Below are positions 18,653-27,832 of a DNA stretch of 64,000 bases, one piece after another (positions within the stretch are counted from its first letter, which is position 1; the number at the start of each line of letters is the position of its first letter). Origin of the DNA: Marinobacterium arenosum (GTDB lineage: Bacteria > Pseudomonadota > Gammaproteobacteria > Pseudomonadales > Balneatricaceae); NCBI RefSeq assembly GCF_019795155.1, contig NZ_JAILYN010000012.1, positions 1-64,000 of the forward strand, read 5' to 3'. The position numbers were made by a program, and so were the translations under genes. The notes below the pieces were generated by a model, which was given only the letters and a program-made list of their open reading frames with translations, ran no database searches and was not told the DNA's origin.

Positions 18653-19265
18653 GTAGGGCCCCGCAGCAGGGGCTTCAGCCGCGACCTGTAGTGGTTCTAT
18701 TGAAATCCGCGGATGTCGCCCTCGGAGCGGGCTGCTACGAAGCTCGGCCCCGTAGCAGCGGGCTCCGACCGCGATGGGGTTGGCCCGGTCCGCGGGTGTC
18801 GCCCTCGGAGCGGGCTGCTACGAAGCTCGGCCCCGTAGCCGTGGGCTCCGACCGCGATTGGGTTGGCCCGGTCCGCGGGTGTCGCCCTCTGAGCGGGCTG
18901 CTACGAAGCTCGGAACCCGTAGCAGCGGGCCCCGACCGCGATGGGGTTGGCACAGTTCGTGGGTGTCGCCCTCGGAGCGGGCTGCTACGAAGCTCGGCCC
19001 CGTAGCAGCGGGCTCCGACCGCGATGGGGTTGGCCCGGTCCGCGGGTGTCGCCCTCTGAGCGGGCTGCTACGAAGCTCGGCCCTGTAGCAGTGGGCTCCG
19101 ACCGCGATGGGGTTGGCACAGTTCGTGGGTGTCGCCAGCGGAGTGGGCTGCTACGAAGCAGGGAATTTATTCGCGACCCGCGCTGGTTCTATTGAAATCC
19201 GCGACCTGTCGCCCGCGGCATCCAATGGGCAAAAAAGTAGCGGGCTGCTACGAAGCTGGAGCCCA
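18653..19265. repeat. Tandem REP/REPIN-like array, about 83-bp units
   Basis: Units begin at 18752, 18835, 18919, 19002 and 19085 (period 83-84 bp), with divergent end units before and after. Each unit starts GTAGCAGCGGGCTCCGA and ends TCGGAGCGGGCTGCTAC, near-perfect inverted arms that would fold each unit into a long hairpin. Two inner variants exist (CCCGGTCCGCGGG and CACAGTTCGTGGG), and units 2-3 match units 4-5, which indicates a 166-bp block duplication. The array fills the gap between the convergent cyaY and waaA genes. It is not coding, although GC-rich frames stay open through it. Confidence 0.88.
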
Positions 19266-19284
19266 TAGGGAGGGCATTTAGCAT

Positions 19285-20550
19285 TTAGCTCGGCCCGATC
19301 TGTTCCGCTACCAGCTGGTACAACTGCTCCAGTGCGCCCTGGTTGGCGGCGACGAACTGCCGAGCTGCCAGGCCTTGCTGCTGAGCCCGCTTCGGGTTGG
19401 CCAGCAGTCGTGCGAGGTGTTCCTGCAATTGGTCTTCCGATTCCGCCAGTGTCAGCCCGCCCGCCTCGGCCAGCTGGCGACAGATCTCGGCGAAATTGAA
19501 CACCTGTGACCCCATCAGTACCGGCTTGCCGAGCATCGCCGGTTCCAGCGGATTGTGGCCGCCGCGCTCGATCAGGCTGCCGCCGACGAAACAGAGGTCG
19601 GCGGCGGCATAGAACTTGACCAGCTCACCCATGGTGTCGCCGATATAAACCTCGCTGTCGGTATCGACATCGGCCAGGCTGCGGCGGGCGGTTCTGTAGC
19701 CTTGCTGCTGGGCTAGTTCGGCCACCCTGTCGAAACGTTCGGGATGGCGCGGTACCAGCACCAGCAGCAGTTGGGGGTGTTCCTGGCGCAGTGCCGGCAG
19801 CATCGCCAGCAGTGCCTGCTCCTCGCCCTCGTGGGTGCTGCCGGCCACCAGCACCGGCCGGCCTGCGCCCCAACTCTGTCGCAACGCTTCTCCGTGTTGC
19901 TCGATATCCGCCGGCAGCCGGATGTCGAACTTGATGCTGCCGGTGACCTGCAGCCGCTCCAGCGGGAGGCCCAGCGCGACGAAGCGCTCGCCATCGCTGG
20001 CGTGCTGGGCGGCCACCAGGCTCAGCTGGCGCAGCAGCGGCCGGGTCAGCACTCCGAAGCGGTGATAGCCGCGTGCCGAGCGGGCCGACAGCCGGGCATT
20101 GGCGACCAGCACCGGCAGTTGGCGGGCGGCGCAGGCGGCGATCATATTGGGCCACAGCTCAGTCTCGACGACGATCAGGCCGCGCGGATCGGTCCGTTTC
20201 AGGAAGCGGTTCAGCGCATCCGGCAGGTCGTAGGGGCAGTAGCGGTGTTCGACCCGGTCGCCGAACAGTGCCCGCACCCGCTCGGCGCCGGTCGGGGTGG
20301 TGGTGGTCAACAGAATCGGCAGCTGCGGCTGGCGAGCCAGCAGCAGCTCGACCAGCGGCGCGATCGCCAGGGTTTCGCCGACCGATACCGCGTGGATCCA
20401 CAACGGCCGTTCACTGCGTTCGGCGCCGAAGCCGAACCGCTCGCCGAGCCGTTCAGCGTAGGCCGGCGCCTTGCGGCTGCGCCGCCATAACCGCAGCAGC
20501 ACCAGCGGCAGCGCCAGGTAGAACAGCAGGCTGTACAGCAGACGCGCCAT
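19285..20550 (-). CDS. waaA: Kdo transferase WaaA
   Basis: Membrane-associated GT-B glycosyltransferase (421 residues) that adds one or more Kdo residues to lipid IVA, the first core-sugar step of LPS. It starts with a hydrophobic anchor (about 1-20), then LWIHAVSVGE with the catalytic glutamate near residue 60; the C-terminal half holds the sugar-nucleotide segment FVGGSLIERGGHNPLEP. It overlaps the stop of msbA by one base (TGATG), so translation is likely coupled. The number of Kdo units added cannot be inferred. Confidence 0.95.
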   Translation of the reverse strand: MARLLYSLLFYLALPLVLLRLWRRSRKAPAYAERLGERFGFGAERSERPLWIHAVSVGETLAIAPLVELLLARQPQLPILLTTTTPTGAERVRALFGDRVEHRYCPYDLPDALNRFLKRTDPRGLIVVETELWPNMIAACAARQLPVLVANARLSARSARGYHRFGVLTRPLLRQLSLVAAQHASDGERFVALGLPLERLQVTGSIKFDIRLPADIEQHGEALRQSWGAGRPVLVAGSTHEGEEQALLAMLPALRQEHPQLLLVLVPRHPERFDRVAELAQQQGYRTARRSLADVDTDSEVYIGDTMGELVKFYAAADLCFVGGSLIERGGHNPLEPAMLGKPVLMGSQVFNFAEICRQLAEAGGLTLAESEDQLQEHLARLLANPKRAQQQGLAARQFVAANQGALEQLYQLVAEQIGPS

Positions 20551-22331
20551 CAGAAACCACCGGCGGGTTCGCTGAACTGCATCCGGTGCAGCGCCGCGTA
20601 GGCGCCGTCCAGTTCCAGCAGCTGCTGGTGGTTGCCCTGTTCGACAATTTTGCCGCGGTCCATCACCACGATCAGGTCGGCCCGCTCGATGGTCGACAGC
20701 CGGTGGGCGATCACCAGCGTGGTGCGGCCCTCCATCACGTGTTCCAGCGCCGCCTGGATATGACGCTCCGATTCGGTATCCAGCGCCGAGGTGGCCTCGT
20801 CGAGGATCAGCAGCGGTGCGTTCTTCAAAATCGCCCGGGCGATGGCGATCCGCTGGCGCTGGCCACCGGACAGCATCACCCCGTTTTCGCCGACCAGGGT
20901 ATCCAGGCCGTCCGGCATCCGGGCGGCGAACTCGTCGACATGGGCGGCAACAGCGGCGGCCTCGATCGCCTCGCGCGGCGCGTTCTTCAACGCGCCATAG
21001 GCGATATTGTCGGCGATGCTGCCTTCGAACAGCACCACCTGCTGGTTGACCAGCGCGATCTGGCGGCGCAGTTCATCCAATTTCAGCTCGGTCAGCGGGA
21101 TACCATCCAGCCGGATGGCGCCCTCGGTCGGATCGAAGAAGCGCGGCAGCAGGTTGGCCAGGGTGGTCTTGCCGCTACCGGAGCGGCCTACCAGCGCCAC
21201 GCTCTGGCCCGGCTCAACCTGCAGGTTGATATCGTCCAGCGCCAGGTGGTCGCTGCCCTCGTAGCGGAAGCTGACATGCTCCAGACTGAGCCGGCCGTCG
21301 GCCCGCGCCAGGGTGCGGTCGCCGCTGTCCGGCTCCGCCGGCAGGTCGATCAGATCGAACAGGCTCTGTGCGGCGGCGATACCGCGCTGGATGATGGCGT
21401 TGACCTCGGTCATCTGGCGCAGCGGTTTGGCGATCATGCCGGCGGCGGTGATGAAGGCGATGAACTCGCCGGTACTCATGTCAGCCAGTAGTGCCGGGCT
21501 CATCGCCATATAGACCAGCAGCGCCAGCGCCAATGCCACCAGCAGTTGCACCACCGGGGTGTTGATCGCCTGGGTCACCACCATCTTCATGAATTGCTTG
21601 CGGTTGTGCTCGCTGACGTCGATGAAGCGCTGTTGCTCCACCTCGGCACCGCCGAAGATCCGCACCACCTCGTAGCCCTTGATCGCTTCCGAGGCGGTGT
21701 GGGTGACATCGCCGATCGAATCCTGGATCCGGTGGCTCAAGGTGCGGAACCGCTTCGACGCGAACGCCACTGCCGCGACGATAAACGGACCGGCGGCGAT
21801 GAACACCAGGGTCAGTTTCCAGTTCAGGTACAGCAGGTAGCCGAACAGCCCCAGCACCGTCAGGCCCTCGCGGATGGTTACCCGCAGCGCATCGGTGGCG
21901 GCGCCGGTGACCTGCTCGACGTTGAAGGTCAGCCGCGACAGGATCTGGCCGGAGGCCTCCTGCTGGTAGAAGGCGCAGGGCAAGCGCAGCAGTTGGTTGA
22001 ACATCTCGGTGCGCATCCGGTGCACCAGATGGCGGGCGGCATAGGCGATGCCGTACTGGCCGAGGAAGGTGCCGACACCGCGCACCACGAAGATCAGAAT
22101 AATGGCGCCGGCCACCAGGCCGCGCTGGTCCAGCAGGCCCTGTTCCAGCGTCTCCACCATATATTCCATCCACTTGGCGAACGCGGTCTGGCTGGCGGCA
22201 TAGAGTGTGAAGCCGATAAAGCTGACCACGAAGGCGTACCAATGGGGCGCGACATAGTGCACCAGTCGCTTGTAGGTCTCCCAGCCGCTGCGGTGATGAT
22301 CGTCCTGGCCGGGGATGGTCGGTTTGGTCAT
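20550..22331 (-). CDS. msbA: Lipid A export ABC transporter MsbA
   Basis: Half-transporter of 593 residues that flips lipid A-core across the inner membrane. Six transmembrane helices occupy about 30-330, and the ATPase domain follows with Walker A GRSGSGKTT (near 390), the signature LSGGQRQR and Walker B LLILDEATSALD. Fusion order and length match MsbA, and adjacency to waaA and to the LPS genes supports it over a generic multidrug exporter. It is the first gene of a two-gene operon with waaA and is divergent from the acyltransferase gene. Confidence 0.95.
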   Translation of the reverse strand: MTKPTIPGQDDHHRSGWETYKRLVHYVAPHWYAFVVSFIGFTLYAASQTAFAKWMEYMVETLEQGLLDQRGLVAGAIILIFVVRGVGTFLGQYGIAYAARHLVHRMRTEMFNQLLRLPCAFYQQEASGQILSRLTFNVEQVTGAATDALRVTIREGLTVLGLFGYLLYLNWKLTLVFIAAGPFIVAAVAFASKRFRTLSHRIQDSIGDVTHTASEAIKGYEVVRIFGGAEVEQQRFIDVSEHNRKQFMKMVVTQAINTPVVQLLVALALALLVYMAMSPALLADMSTGEFIAFITAAGMIAKPLRQMTEVNAIIQRGIAAAQSLFDLIDLPAEPDSGDRTLARADGRLSLEHVSFRYEGSDHLALDDINLQVEPGQSVALVGRSGSGKTTLANLLPRFFDPTEGAIRLDGIPLTELKLDELRRQIALVNQQVVLFEGSIADNIAYGALKNAPREAIEAAAVAAHVDEFAARMPDGLDTLVGENGVMLSGGQRQRIAIARAILKNAPLLILDEATSALDTESERHIQAALEHVMEGRTTLVIAHRLSTIERADLIVVMDRGKIVEQGNHQQLLELDGAYAALHRMQFSEPAGGF

Positions 22332-22468
22332 GTAAATGCAATCTCGATCCGAACAATCGGGCGATTATACCTGTTCGCAACGGCGCTGGCCCGGCTGGTG
22401 TCAATTCGGCGGCCGTTTTAGCCGACCGCCGGACAGGGTAGAATGACCGCTTCCTGAAGTGGTCTTTG

Positions 22469-23410
22469 ATGTTGATGAGTATTGAATTGAAAGCGGGATC
22501 TCTTTCGCCGCGTTACTGGCCGACCTGGCTGTGGATCGGTCTGCTGCGGTCGGTGGTGCTGTTGCCGCACAGCTGGCGGTTGCGTATCGGCCGAATGTTG
22601 GGCCGGTTGCTCTACCGGCTGGCGGGCAGCCGGCGTCGGGTGGTGGCAACCAACCTGAAACTCTGTTTTCCGGAAAAGAGTGACCAGCAGCGGCGCCAGA
22701 TGGTGCGTGAGGTGTTTGAGCACAACGGTATCGGCGTGCTGGAAGTGGCTATGGCCTGGTGGCTGCCGGACAACCGCTTGTTGCATCGCTACCGGCTGAT
22801 TGGCGAGCAGCATCTGAAACAGGCGCAGCAGGAGGGCAAGGGGGTGATTCTGCTGTCGGCCCATTTCCCCACCCTCGATCTGGGGCCGCGCCTGCTGATG
22901 GAGCACTATCCGGTCGACTGCGTCTACCGGCCGCACAACAACCCGGCATTGGAAGCGGTCATCAAGAAGGGGCGCCGGCGCTATGCCGGCCAGGCGATCG
23001 AGCGACACAATATGCGGGCGATGGTACGCCGGCTGAAGCACGGGAACATTATCTGGTACGCGCCGGACCAGGACCACGGCCCGACTCATTCGGTCTATGC
23101 GCCGTTCTTCGGCGTTGAAGCGGCCACCGTGACCGCCACTGCCCGGCTGGCCCGGCTCAGCGGCGCCAAGGTGATGATGTTTTGCCAGCACCGTTGCGAG
23201 GACGGCAGTTATGAGCTGGAGATCTTCCCGCCGTTGGAGGATTTCCCAAGTGGCGACGACCGGCTCGACTGCAGTCGGGTCAATGCCGAGATCGAACGGG
23301 GCATCCGCAAGTTCCCCAGCCAGTACATGTGGGTGCATCGCCGCTTCAAAACCCATCCGAAAGGTAAGAACTACCTCTATCGGCGCGATGCCGAAACGGC
23401 GGACAGCTGA
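22469..23410 (+). CDS. Lipid A late acyltransferase, LpxL/HtrB family
   Basis: A 313-residue inner-membrane acyltransferase that adds a secondary acyl chain to Kdo2-lipid A. It opens with the PRYWPTWLWIGLL membrane segment; the catalytic HX4D motif is HFPTLD in LLSAHFPTLDLG near residue 130, followed by the YRPHNNPALE and YAPDQDHGP blocks of the family. Whether it is the LpxL or LpxM type is not clear. Several starts are possible (TTG 22466, ATG 22469, ATG 22475); no strong ribosome-binding site decides. The ligase gene begins 2 bp after its stop. Confidence 0.88.
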   Translation: MLMSIELKAGSLSPRYWPTWLWIGLLRSVVLLPHSWRLRIGRMLGRLLYRLAGSRRRVVATNLKLCFPEKSDQQRRQMVREVFEHNGIGVLEVAMAWWLPDNRLLHRYRLIGEQHLKQAQQEGKGVILLSAHFPTLDLGPRLLMEHYPVDCVYRPHNNPALEAVIKKGRRRYAGQAIERHNMRAMVRRLKHGNIIWYAPDQDHGPTHSVYAPFFGVEAATVTATARLARLSGAKVMMFCQHRCEDGSYELEIFPPLEDFPSGDDRLDCSRVNAEIERGIRKFPSQYMWVHRRFKTHPKGKNYLYRRDAETADS

Positions 23411-23412
23411 GC

Positions 23413-24621
23413 ATGTCAGTCGGCATTAGCCTCAATGAACAGCGACTTGGCCGGTCGGCAGCGACCGGCTGGCTGGCGTCGCTGTTCTGTTTTGCCTGCC
23501 TGTACAGCCTGCTGCTGCTGCCGTTGTGGGATATCGCCAAGGTGTCGCTCAGTTCGGTGGTGGCGCTGCTGTTTGCGGTGGCCTACCGGGGCATCCAGCT
23601 GTCCTACCGCTACTACCGGCCAGTGCTGATCTGCTACTTCCTGCTGCTGGCGCTGAACTGTGCCCAGTCGGTGATGCCGCTGAAATCGTTGTCCGGTGGC
23701 CTGCATCTTCTACGCGGGCTGGGCCTGTTCCTGTCGGCGCTGTTGCTGGTCGAATTGACCGATGCGGGTCAGCGCCAGCGCTGGCTGCGCCTGCTGGTAG
23801 GCCTGTGCGGACTTGGCTACCTGCTGCTGTTGTTCATGTTGGTCGATGCCGACAACCGCTACCGCACGGTGGAGGCCTGGGCGGCCGATTACGCCGGCAA
23901 TCTGCATAACCTGGCCAACGTGGCGGCGATAACGCTGCTGGCCGCGGCGGCATTGGTGCTGCGGGATAGCTCCCGCTGCGTACGCCTGGCTGCGGCGTTG
24001 GTGGTGCTGATCTGCCTGCTGCTGCAAGTAGCGATCCAGTCGGAAGGCTCAATGATCGCCCTGGCGGTCGCCGCGCTGGCCGGCGTTGCGATGCTCCGGC
24101 GGGGACTGTGGCAGGCTATGGCGCTGTTGGGGATTACCGGCCTGGTACTGACCCTGCAGCTGTTCTACCTCTGGCCGGAGTTGTTGACCGACCATCTGGG
24201 CGTACAGATGGACAGCTTTATCATCCGCACCGAACTGTACCGGGCGCTGCTCGAGCAATGGCAGCAGGCGCCTTGGTTCGGCTGGGGCGTCAACACTTAC
24301 AAGTACCTGCCGGTGTCGACGCTGGACGGGATCAGCTACCTCTATCCGCACCATATCTATCTGGAGGCGCTGTTCTCATTGGGCGTGGTCGGTGGCGTGC
24401 TGCTGCTCACGCTGTTCTGGCAGCTGGCGAGGCGGGTCGACTGGCAGGCGGTGCGCCATGACAGTCTGACTCTGACCGCCTACCTGCTGCTGTGCTATTT
24501 CGCCGCCAAGGGGATGACCGATATGAAGTTCCTGTCGGCGCAGACCTTCGGCGTCTTCGCGCTCTGCCTGGGGCTGATGTCGCGATTGCCGGCGGGCGGC
24601 GGCTCAGCTGGCGGACGATAG
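23413..24621 (+). CDS. O-antigen ligase/polymerase family protein (WaaL-like)
   Basis: A polytopic membrane protein of 402 residues with about ten to twelve hydrophobic helices. The Wzy_C region contains the large periplasmic loop, ending with WFGWGVNTYKYLP and YPHHIYLEALFSLGVVGG, where the conserved histidine of WaaL-type ligases lies. WaaL joins O-antigen or other polymers to lipid A-core at the periplasmic face. The setting between an LpxL-type gene and core glycosyltransferases favours a ligase over a Wzy polymerase, though sequence alone cannot separate them. Its last 18 bp overlap the end of the convergent glycosyltransferase gene. Confidence 0.82.
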   Translation: MSVGISLNEQRLGRSAATGWLASLFCFACLYSLLLLPLWDIAKVSLSSVVALLFAVAYRGIQLSYRYYRPVLICYFLLLALNCAQSVMPLKSLSGGLHLLRGLGLFLSALLLVELTDAGQRQRWLRLLVGLCGLGYLLLLFMLVDADNRYRTVEAWAADYAGNLHNLANVAAITLLAAAALVLRDSSRCVRLAAALVVLICLLLQVAIQSEGSMIALAVAALAGVAMLRRGLWQAMALLGITGLVLTLQLFYLWPELLTDHLGVQMDSFIIRTELYRALLEQWQQAPWFGWGVNTYKYLPVSTLDGISYLYPHHIYLEALFSLGVVGGVLLLTLFWQLARRVDWQAVRHDSLTLTAYLLLCYFAAKGMTDMKFLSAQTFGVFALCLGLMSRLPAGGGSAGGR

Positions 24622-25641
24622 GTTATCCACCGCCGCCGACAGTCGCTCAACCAGCTTGGCGCGGGTATAGCAGTCGGTGACCCGCTCGAACGCCTTTTCG
24701 GCCATCGCCTGCATAGCGGCTTCATCCTGCAGCGCGCGCTGCAAGGCATCGGCCAGCGCTTCGGCGTTGCCTTTCTCGGCGTACAGCGCGCTGACGCCAT
24801 CCTCGAACATATCCAGGTGGCCGAAGGCGGTCGACAACACCTGCGGGGTGGAGGTGGCGGCGGCATCCAGCGGGGTCAGTCCGAAGGCGTCGGACAGCGC
24901 CGGGATGCAAACCAGGTCAACCTCGCTCAGGAAACCGTTCGGATCGTCGGTCCAGCCGCGTAGCTCGAAACGGTCCTGCAGCTCCAGTTCGGCGATCCGC
25001 TGCTCCAATTCTGATCGCTGGTAGCCGTCGCCGGCCAGTGCAGTGCGGAACTCGACGCCGCGCTGTTTCAGCAGGCCGAGTGCCTCGACCAGCACATGAA
25101 AGCCTTTCACCGGGTCGAGCCGGCCGATCGCGCCGATCAACGGCGGTTGCTGCCAGCGGCGGGGGGCGAACTGCACATTCGGGTCGAAGTTGCCCATATT
25201 GGGGATATGGAACGCCGGCTTGCCGCCGGCGCCGAAGCGCACCATCTCGCGGCCGATATGGCTCGAGATATTGAAGAACGCATCGGCCCGCGCCATCCGC
25301 TTGACGTTGTTGCTGTGGCTGACGCCGACCACTCGGGCCTGGCTGCGCGCCGCGCGCTTGAACAGCGCCACTGAACGGCTGCAGTGGGCGATCACCAGCT
25401 CCGGCCGGAAGCGGCGCACCAGCCGCCAGGCGTTCAGCGTGGCGGCCAGGTCATAGTGGCCGCTGTTGCGCAGGGTGACCAACTCGACATTGGCCGGCAG
25501 CTTGGTGCTGTCGCTGACCTTGCTGCGCTCCGCCACCAGGATCACCTGGTGGCCCAGTTCGGTCAGAATCTCGGCATAGTCGACCACGACCTGCCAACGG
25601 CCGCCGGTGGCGTCGCCCAGTACGCTGTTGATGATCTTCAT
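24604..25641 (-). CDS. GT4-family glycosyltransferase
   Basis: A 345-residue GT-B glycosyltransferase, probably acting on LPS core on the cytoplasmic face. The N-terminal domain starts MKIINSVLGDATGGRW; the C-terminal domain has IGRLDPVKGFHVLVEAL and ALAGDGYQRSELE. The usual EX7E motif of GT4 enzymes reads DAFGLTPLD, with aspartate at both glutamate positions. I chose ATG 25641, where homology-like sequence begins, over ATG 25663-25665. The gene is convergent with the ligase gene (18-bp overlap) and divergent from galE. Confidence 0.85.
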   Translation of the reverse strand: MKIINSVLGDATGGRWQVVVDYAEILTELGHQVILVAERSKVSDSTKLPANVELVTLRNSGHYDLAATLNAWRLVRRFRPELVIAHCSRSVALFKRAARSQARVVGVSHSNNVKRMARADAFFNISSHIGREMVRFGAGGKPAFHIPNMGNFDPNVQFAPRRWQQPPLIGAIGRLDPVKGFHVLVEALGLLKQRGVEFRTALAGDGYQRSELEQRIAELELQDRFELRGWTDDPNGFLSEVDLVCIPALSDAFGLTPLDAAATSTPQVLSTAFGHLDMFEDGVSALYAEKGNAEALADALQRALQDEAAMQAMAEKAFERVTDCYTRAKLVERLSAAVDNLSSAS

Positions 25642-25742
25642 GAAAACTCTGCTGCTGCCTGTCATTCGCGGTGGCCGCAGTATACCCTGTTTGCCCCGGC
25701 TGCGAAGACCGGCCGGGCGATAGAACTTGGTACTACGGGTAG

Positions 25743-26774
25743 TTGAAATTGAACTCAGGGACTCTTTTGATCACCGGTGGCGGCGGCTATATCGGCAGCC
25801 ACACGGTGGTGCAGTTGCAGGCCGCCGGTTACCGGCCGCTGGTGCTGGACAACCTCAGCAACTGCGTGCCGGCGGTGTTTGAGCGTATTGAGCAGATCAG
25901 CGGCCAGCCGGTCGAGCTGATCGAGGGCGACGTGCGCGACAGTGTATTGCTGGAACGGATCTTCAGCCGGTACCCGATCGATGCGGTGATCCACTTCGCC
26001 GGCCTGAAGGCGGTTGGCGAGTCGGTGCAGCAGCCGCTACGTTACTACCGTCATAACGTACAGGGTTCCCTGACCCTGTTCGAGGCGATGCAAAGGCACG
26101 GCTGCAAGCGGCTGGTGTTCAGCTCCTCGGCCACGGTCTACGGCCCGGCCGCAACGATGCCGGTCAATGAGCAGGCGCCGCTGGCGGCCTGCAACCCCTA
26201 TGGCCGCAGCAAGCTGATGGTCGAGGAGATGCTGGGTGATCTGGCCGCCGCCGATTCCGACTGGCAGATCGCACTGCTGCGCTATTTCAACCCGGTCGGC
26301 GCCCACCCCAGCGGCTTGATCGGCGAAGACCCGGTCGGCGTACCCAACAACCTGCTGCCCTACGTGGCCCAGGTGGCGATCGGTCGGTTGCCGCAGCTGC
26401 AGGTGTTCGGCGACGACTACCCGACCCCGGACGGTACCGGGGTGCGCGACTATATCCACGTGATGGATCTGGCCGACGGCCATCTGAAGGCGCTGCAGGC
26501 GCTGACCGACGGGCATGGCTGCGTGCCCTACAATCTGGGCACTGGACGCGGTTATTCGGTATTGGAAGTGGTGGCTGCGTTTGCCGCCGAAAGCGGCCGG
26601 CCGGTGCCGTACGATATCGCGCCACGCCGGGCGGGGGATGCGGCGATCAGCTACGCCGACCCGACCTTCAGCCGGCAACAGCTCGGCTGGCGGGCGAGCC
26701 GCGACCTGGCCGAGATGGTGCGCGACCACTGGCGTTGGCAGCAACGGAATCCGAACGGTTATCCGACCGAGTAG
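25743..26774 (+). CDS. galE: UDP-glucose 4-epimerase (GalE-like)
   Basis: An extended short-chain dehydrogenase of 343 residues. The NAD motif is GGGGYIGSH near residue 12, the catalytic SSSATVYG precedes the YxxxK pair NPYGRSK, and LRYFNPVGAHPSGLIGEDP and the C-terminal RRAGDAA match GalE. It interconverts UDP-glucose and UDP-galactose (or the N-acetyl forms), feeding LPS sugar synthesis. No ATG is near the start: I use TTG at 25743, since the TTG at 25767 would delete the first beta-strand of the Rossmann fold, although it has a better AGGGA upstream. Confidence 0.9.
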   Translation: MKLNSGTLLITGGGGYIGSHTVVQLQAAGYRPLVLDNLSNCVPAVFERIEQISGQPVELIEGDVRDSVLLERIFSRYPIDAVIHFAGLKAVGESVQQPLRYYRHNVQGSLTLFEAMQRHGCKRLVFSSSATVYGPAATMPVNEQAPLAACNPYGRSKLMVEEMLGDLAAADSDWQIALLRYFNPVGAHPSGLIGEDPVGVPNNLLPYVAQVAIGRLPQLQVFGDDYPTPDGTGVRDYIHVMDLADGHLKALQALTDGHGCVPYNLGTGRGYSVLEVVAAFAAESGRPVPYDIAPRRAGDAAISYADPTFSRQQLGWRASRDLAEMVRDHWRWQQRNPNGYPTE

Positions 26775-26791
26775 GGCGTTGTTTTCCCTGA

Positions 26792-27832
26792 TTACGGGCT
26801 TTCGGAATGGCTGCGGATCAGCTGCCAAAGGTACTGCAGCGGGTCTTCCAGCCGCTGGCCTTCAGCAATGCCGTTGACCCGCTCCAGCTCGGCGATGGCG
26901 CGTCGTTCCAGCCAGCCACGGCCGACCAGCCGCTCCAGCGCCGCCAGGTAGCGCGGTTCGGGGGTCATATCCTGCGGTGAAAGCGCGGTAACCGGTTTGC
27001 CGCTGCTGACCGCCTCGGTCAGCATCGACAGGCTGTCCTCGCTGCAGAAGATCCGCTCGGCGGCGCCCAGGTAGGCCGCCATCACCTTGCGCGGCTGCTG
27101 GCCCCACCAGACCGTATCGGCCAGCGCTTGCGGCTTCAGGTTGGCCGCCAGCAGCTGTTCCACCTCCACTCCGGTGCGCGGCGAGCTGGTCACCAGCCAG
27201 CGGATCTGGCGCTGCTCGGCCAGCCGGTTCATCTGCTCGGCCAGATTCTGCCAGTCTTCCGGCTGGAAGCGGTATTCGCTGGTGGCGCCGCCGATCAGCA
27301 TGGTCCACAGCGGGCCGTCCAGCATGCTGGTCAGCTCGCCGCCGGCCTGGGCCAGCTGGCTGCGGTTGATCGGGCTCGGCGCCAGCGGCATCACCAGGTT
27401 GTTGGGGGCACCGATCGGCTCCAGCGTCAGCACCAGGCTGAACAGCTCCGGTTTCAGGCCGCGCAATGAGCCGATGAAATAGTTGCGACAGCCGAAGTGC
27501 TCGGCCAGGGCGGCGTTCAGGAAAGCGGTGTTGCCGCCGGTGGAGATGATCAGTTCCGGCCGCTGGTTGGGCAGTTCACGGCGGTACATCGCCTCCACCC
27601 AATGTCGGTGCAGCGCCGGGTTGCTGTTCAGGCCGGCACGCATCAGTTTGCGCAGCGGCTTGGCGCGCAGCCGCACCTCCAGCCAGTGCTCACTGAGCTG
27701 ATAGCCGCAGGCCAGCGCCTGCAGCAGCCCCTTGCTCTGGTTGTAGTGGCCGGGGCGACCATCGCTCAGGCACCAGACGGTCAGCGGCGTTTTTTTCGGC
27801 TCGGTATTTTGCTCGGTATTCGGCTCAGCCAT
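26792..27832 (-). CDS. ELM1-family (DUF1022) protein, probable glycosyltransferase-like
   Basis: A 346-residue protein of the mitochondrial-fission ELM1 family (PF06258), in bacteria a predicted GT-B-like protein with unproven function. Visible motifs: WCLSDGRPGHYNQSKGL near residue 20-36, LIISTGGNTAFLNAAL, the central LIGGATSEYRF and SEDSLSMLTEAVSSGKPV near residue 265. It is the last gene of the minus-strand operon that also encodes two GT4 enzymes, a deacetylase and a second ELM1 protein. It overlaps the upstream GT4 gene by 8 bp. A part in LPS core assembly is inferred from context. Confidence 0.8.
   Translation of the reverse strand: MAEPNTEQNTEPKKTPLTVWCLSDGRPGHYNQSKGLLQALACGYQLSEHWLEVRLRAKPLRKLMRAGLNSNPALHRHWVEAMYRRELPNQRPELIISTGGNTAFLNAALAEHFGCRNYFIGSLRGLKPELFSLVLTLEPIGAPNNLVMPLAPSPINRSQLAQAGGELTSMLDGPLWTMLIGGATSEYRFQPEDWQNLAEQMNRLAEQRQIRWLVTSSPRTGVEVEQLLAANLKPQALADTVWWGQQPRKVMAAYLGAAERIFCSEDSLSMLTEAVSSGKPVTALSPQDMTPEPRYLAALERLVGRGWLERRAIAELERVNGIAEGQRLEDPLQYLWQLIRSHSESP

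Noticed and set aside
18505-19195. Open frames of 84-166 codons running through the cyaY-waaA gap
   Set aside because: They are translations of the tandem repeats, with no start signals; the repeated peptide follows the DNA period.
18653-19265. CRISPR array
   Set aside because: The 83-bp units repeat entirely, there are no unique spacers, and no cas genes are nearby; the inverted ends fit REP elements instead.
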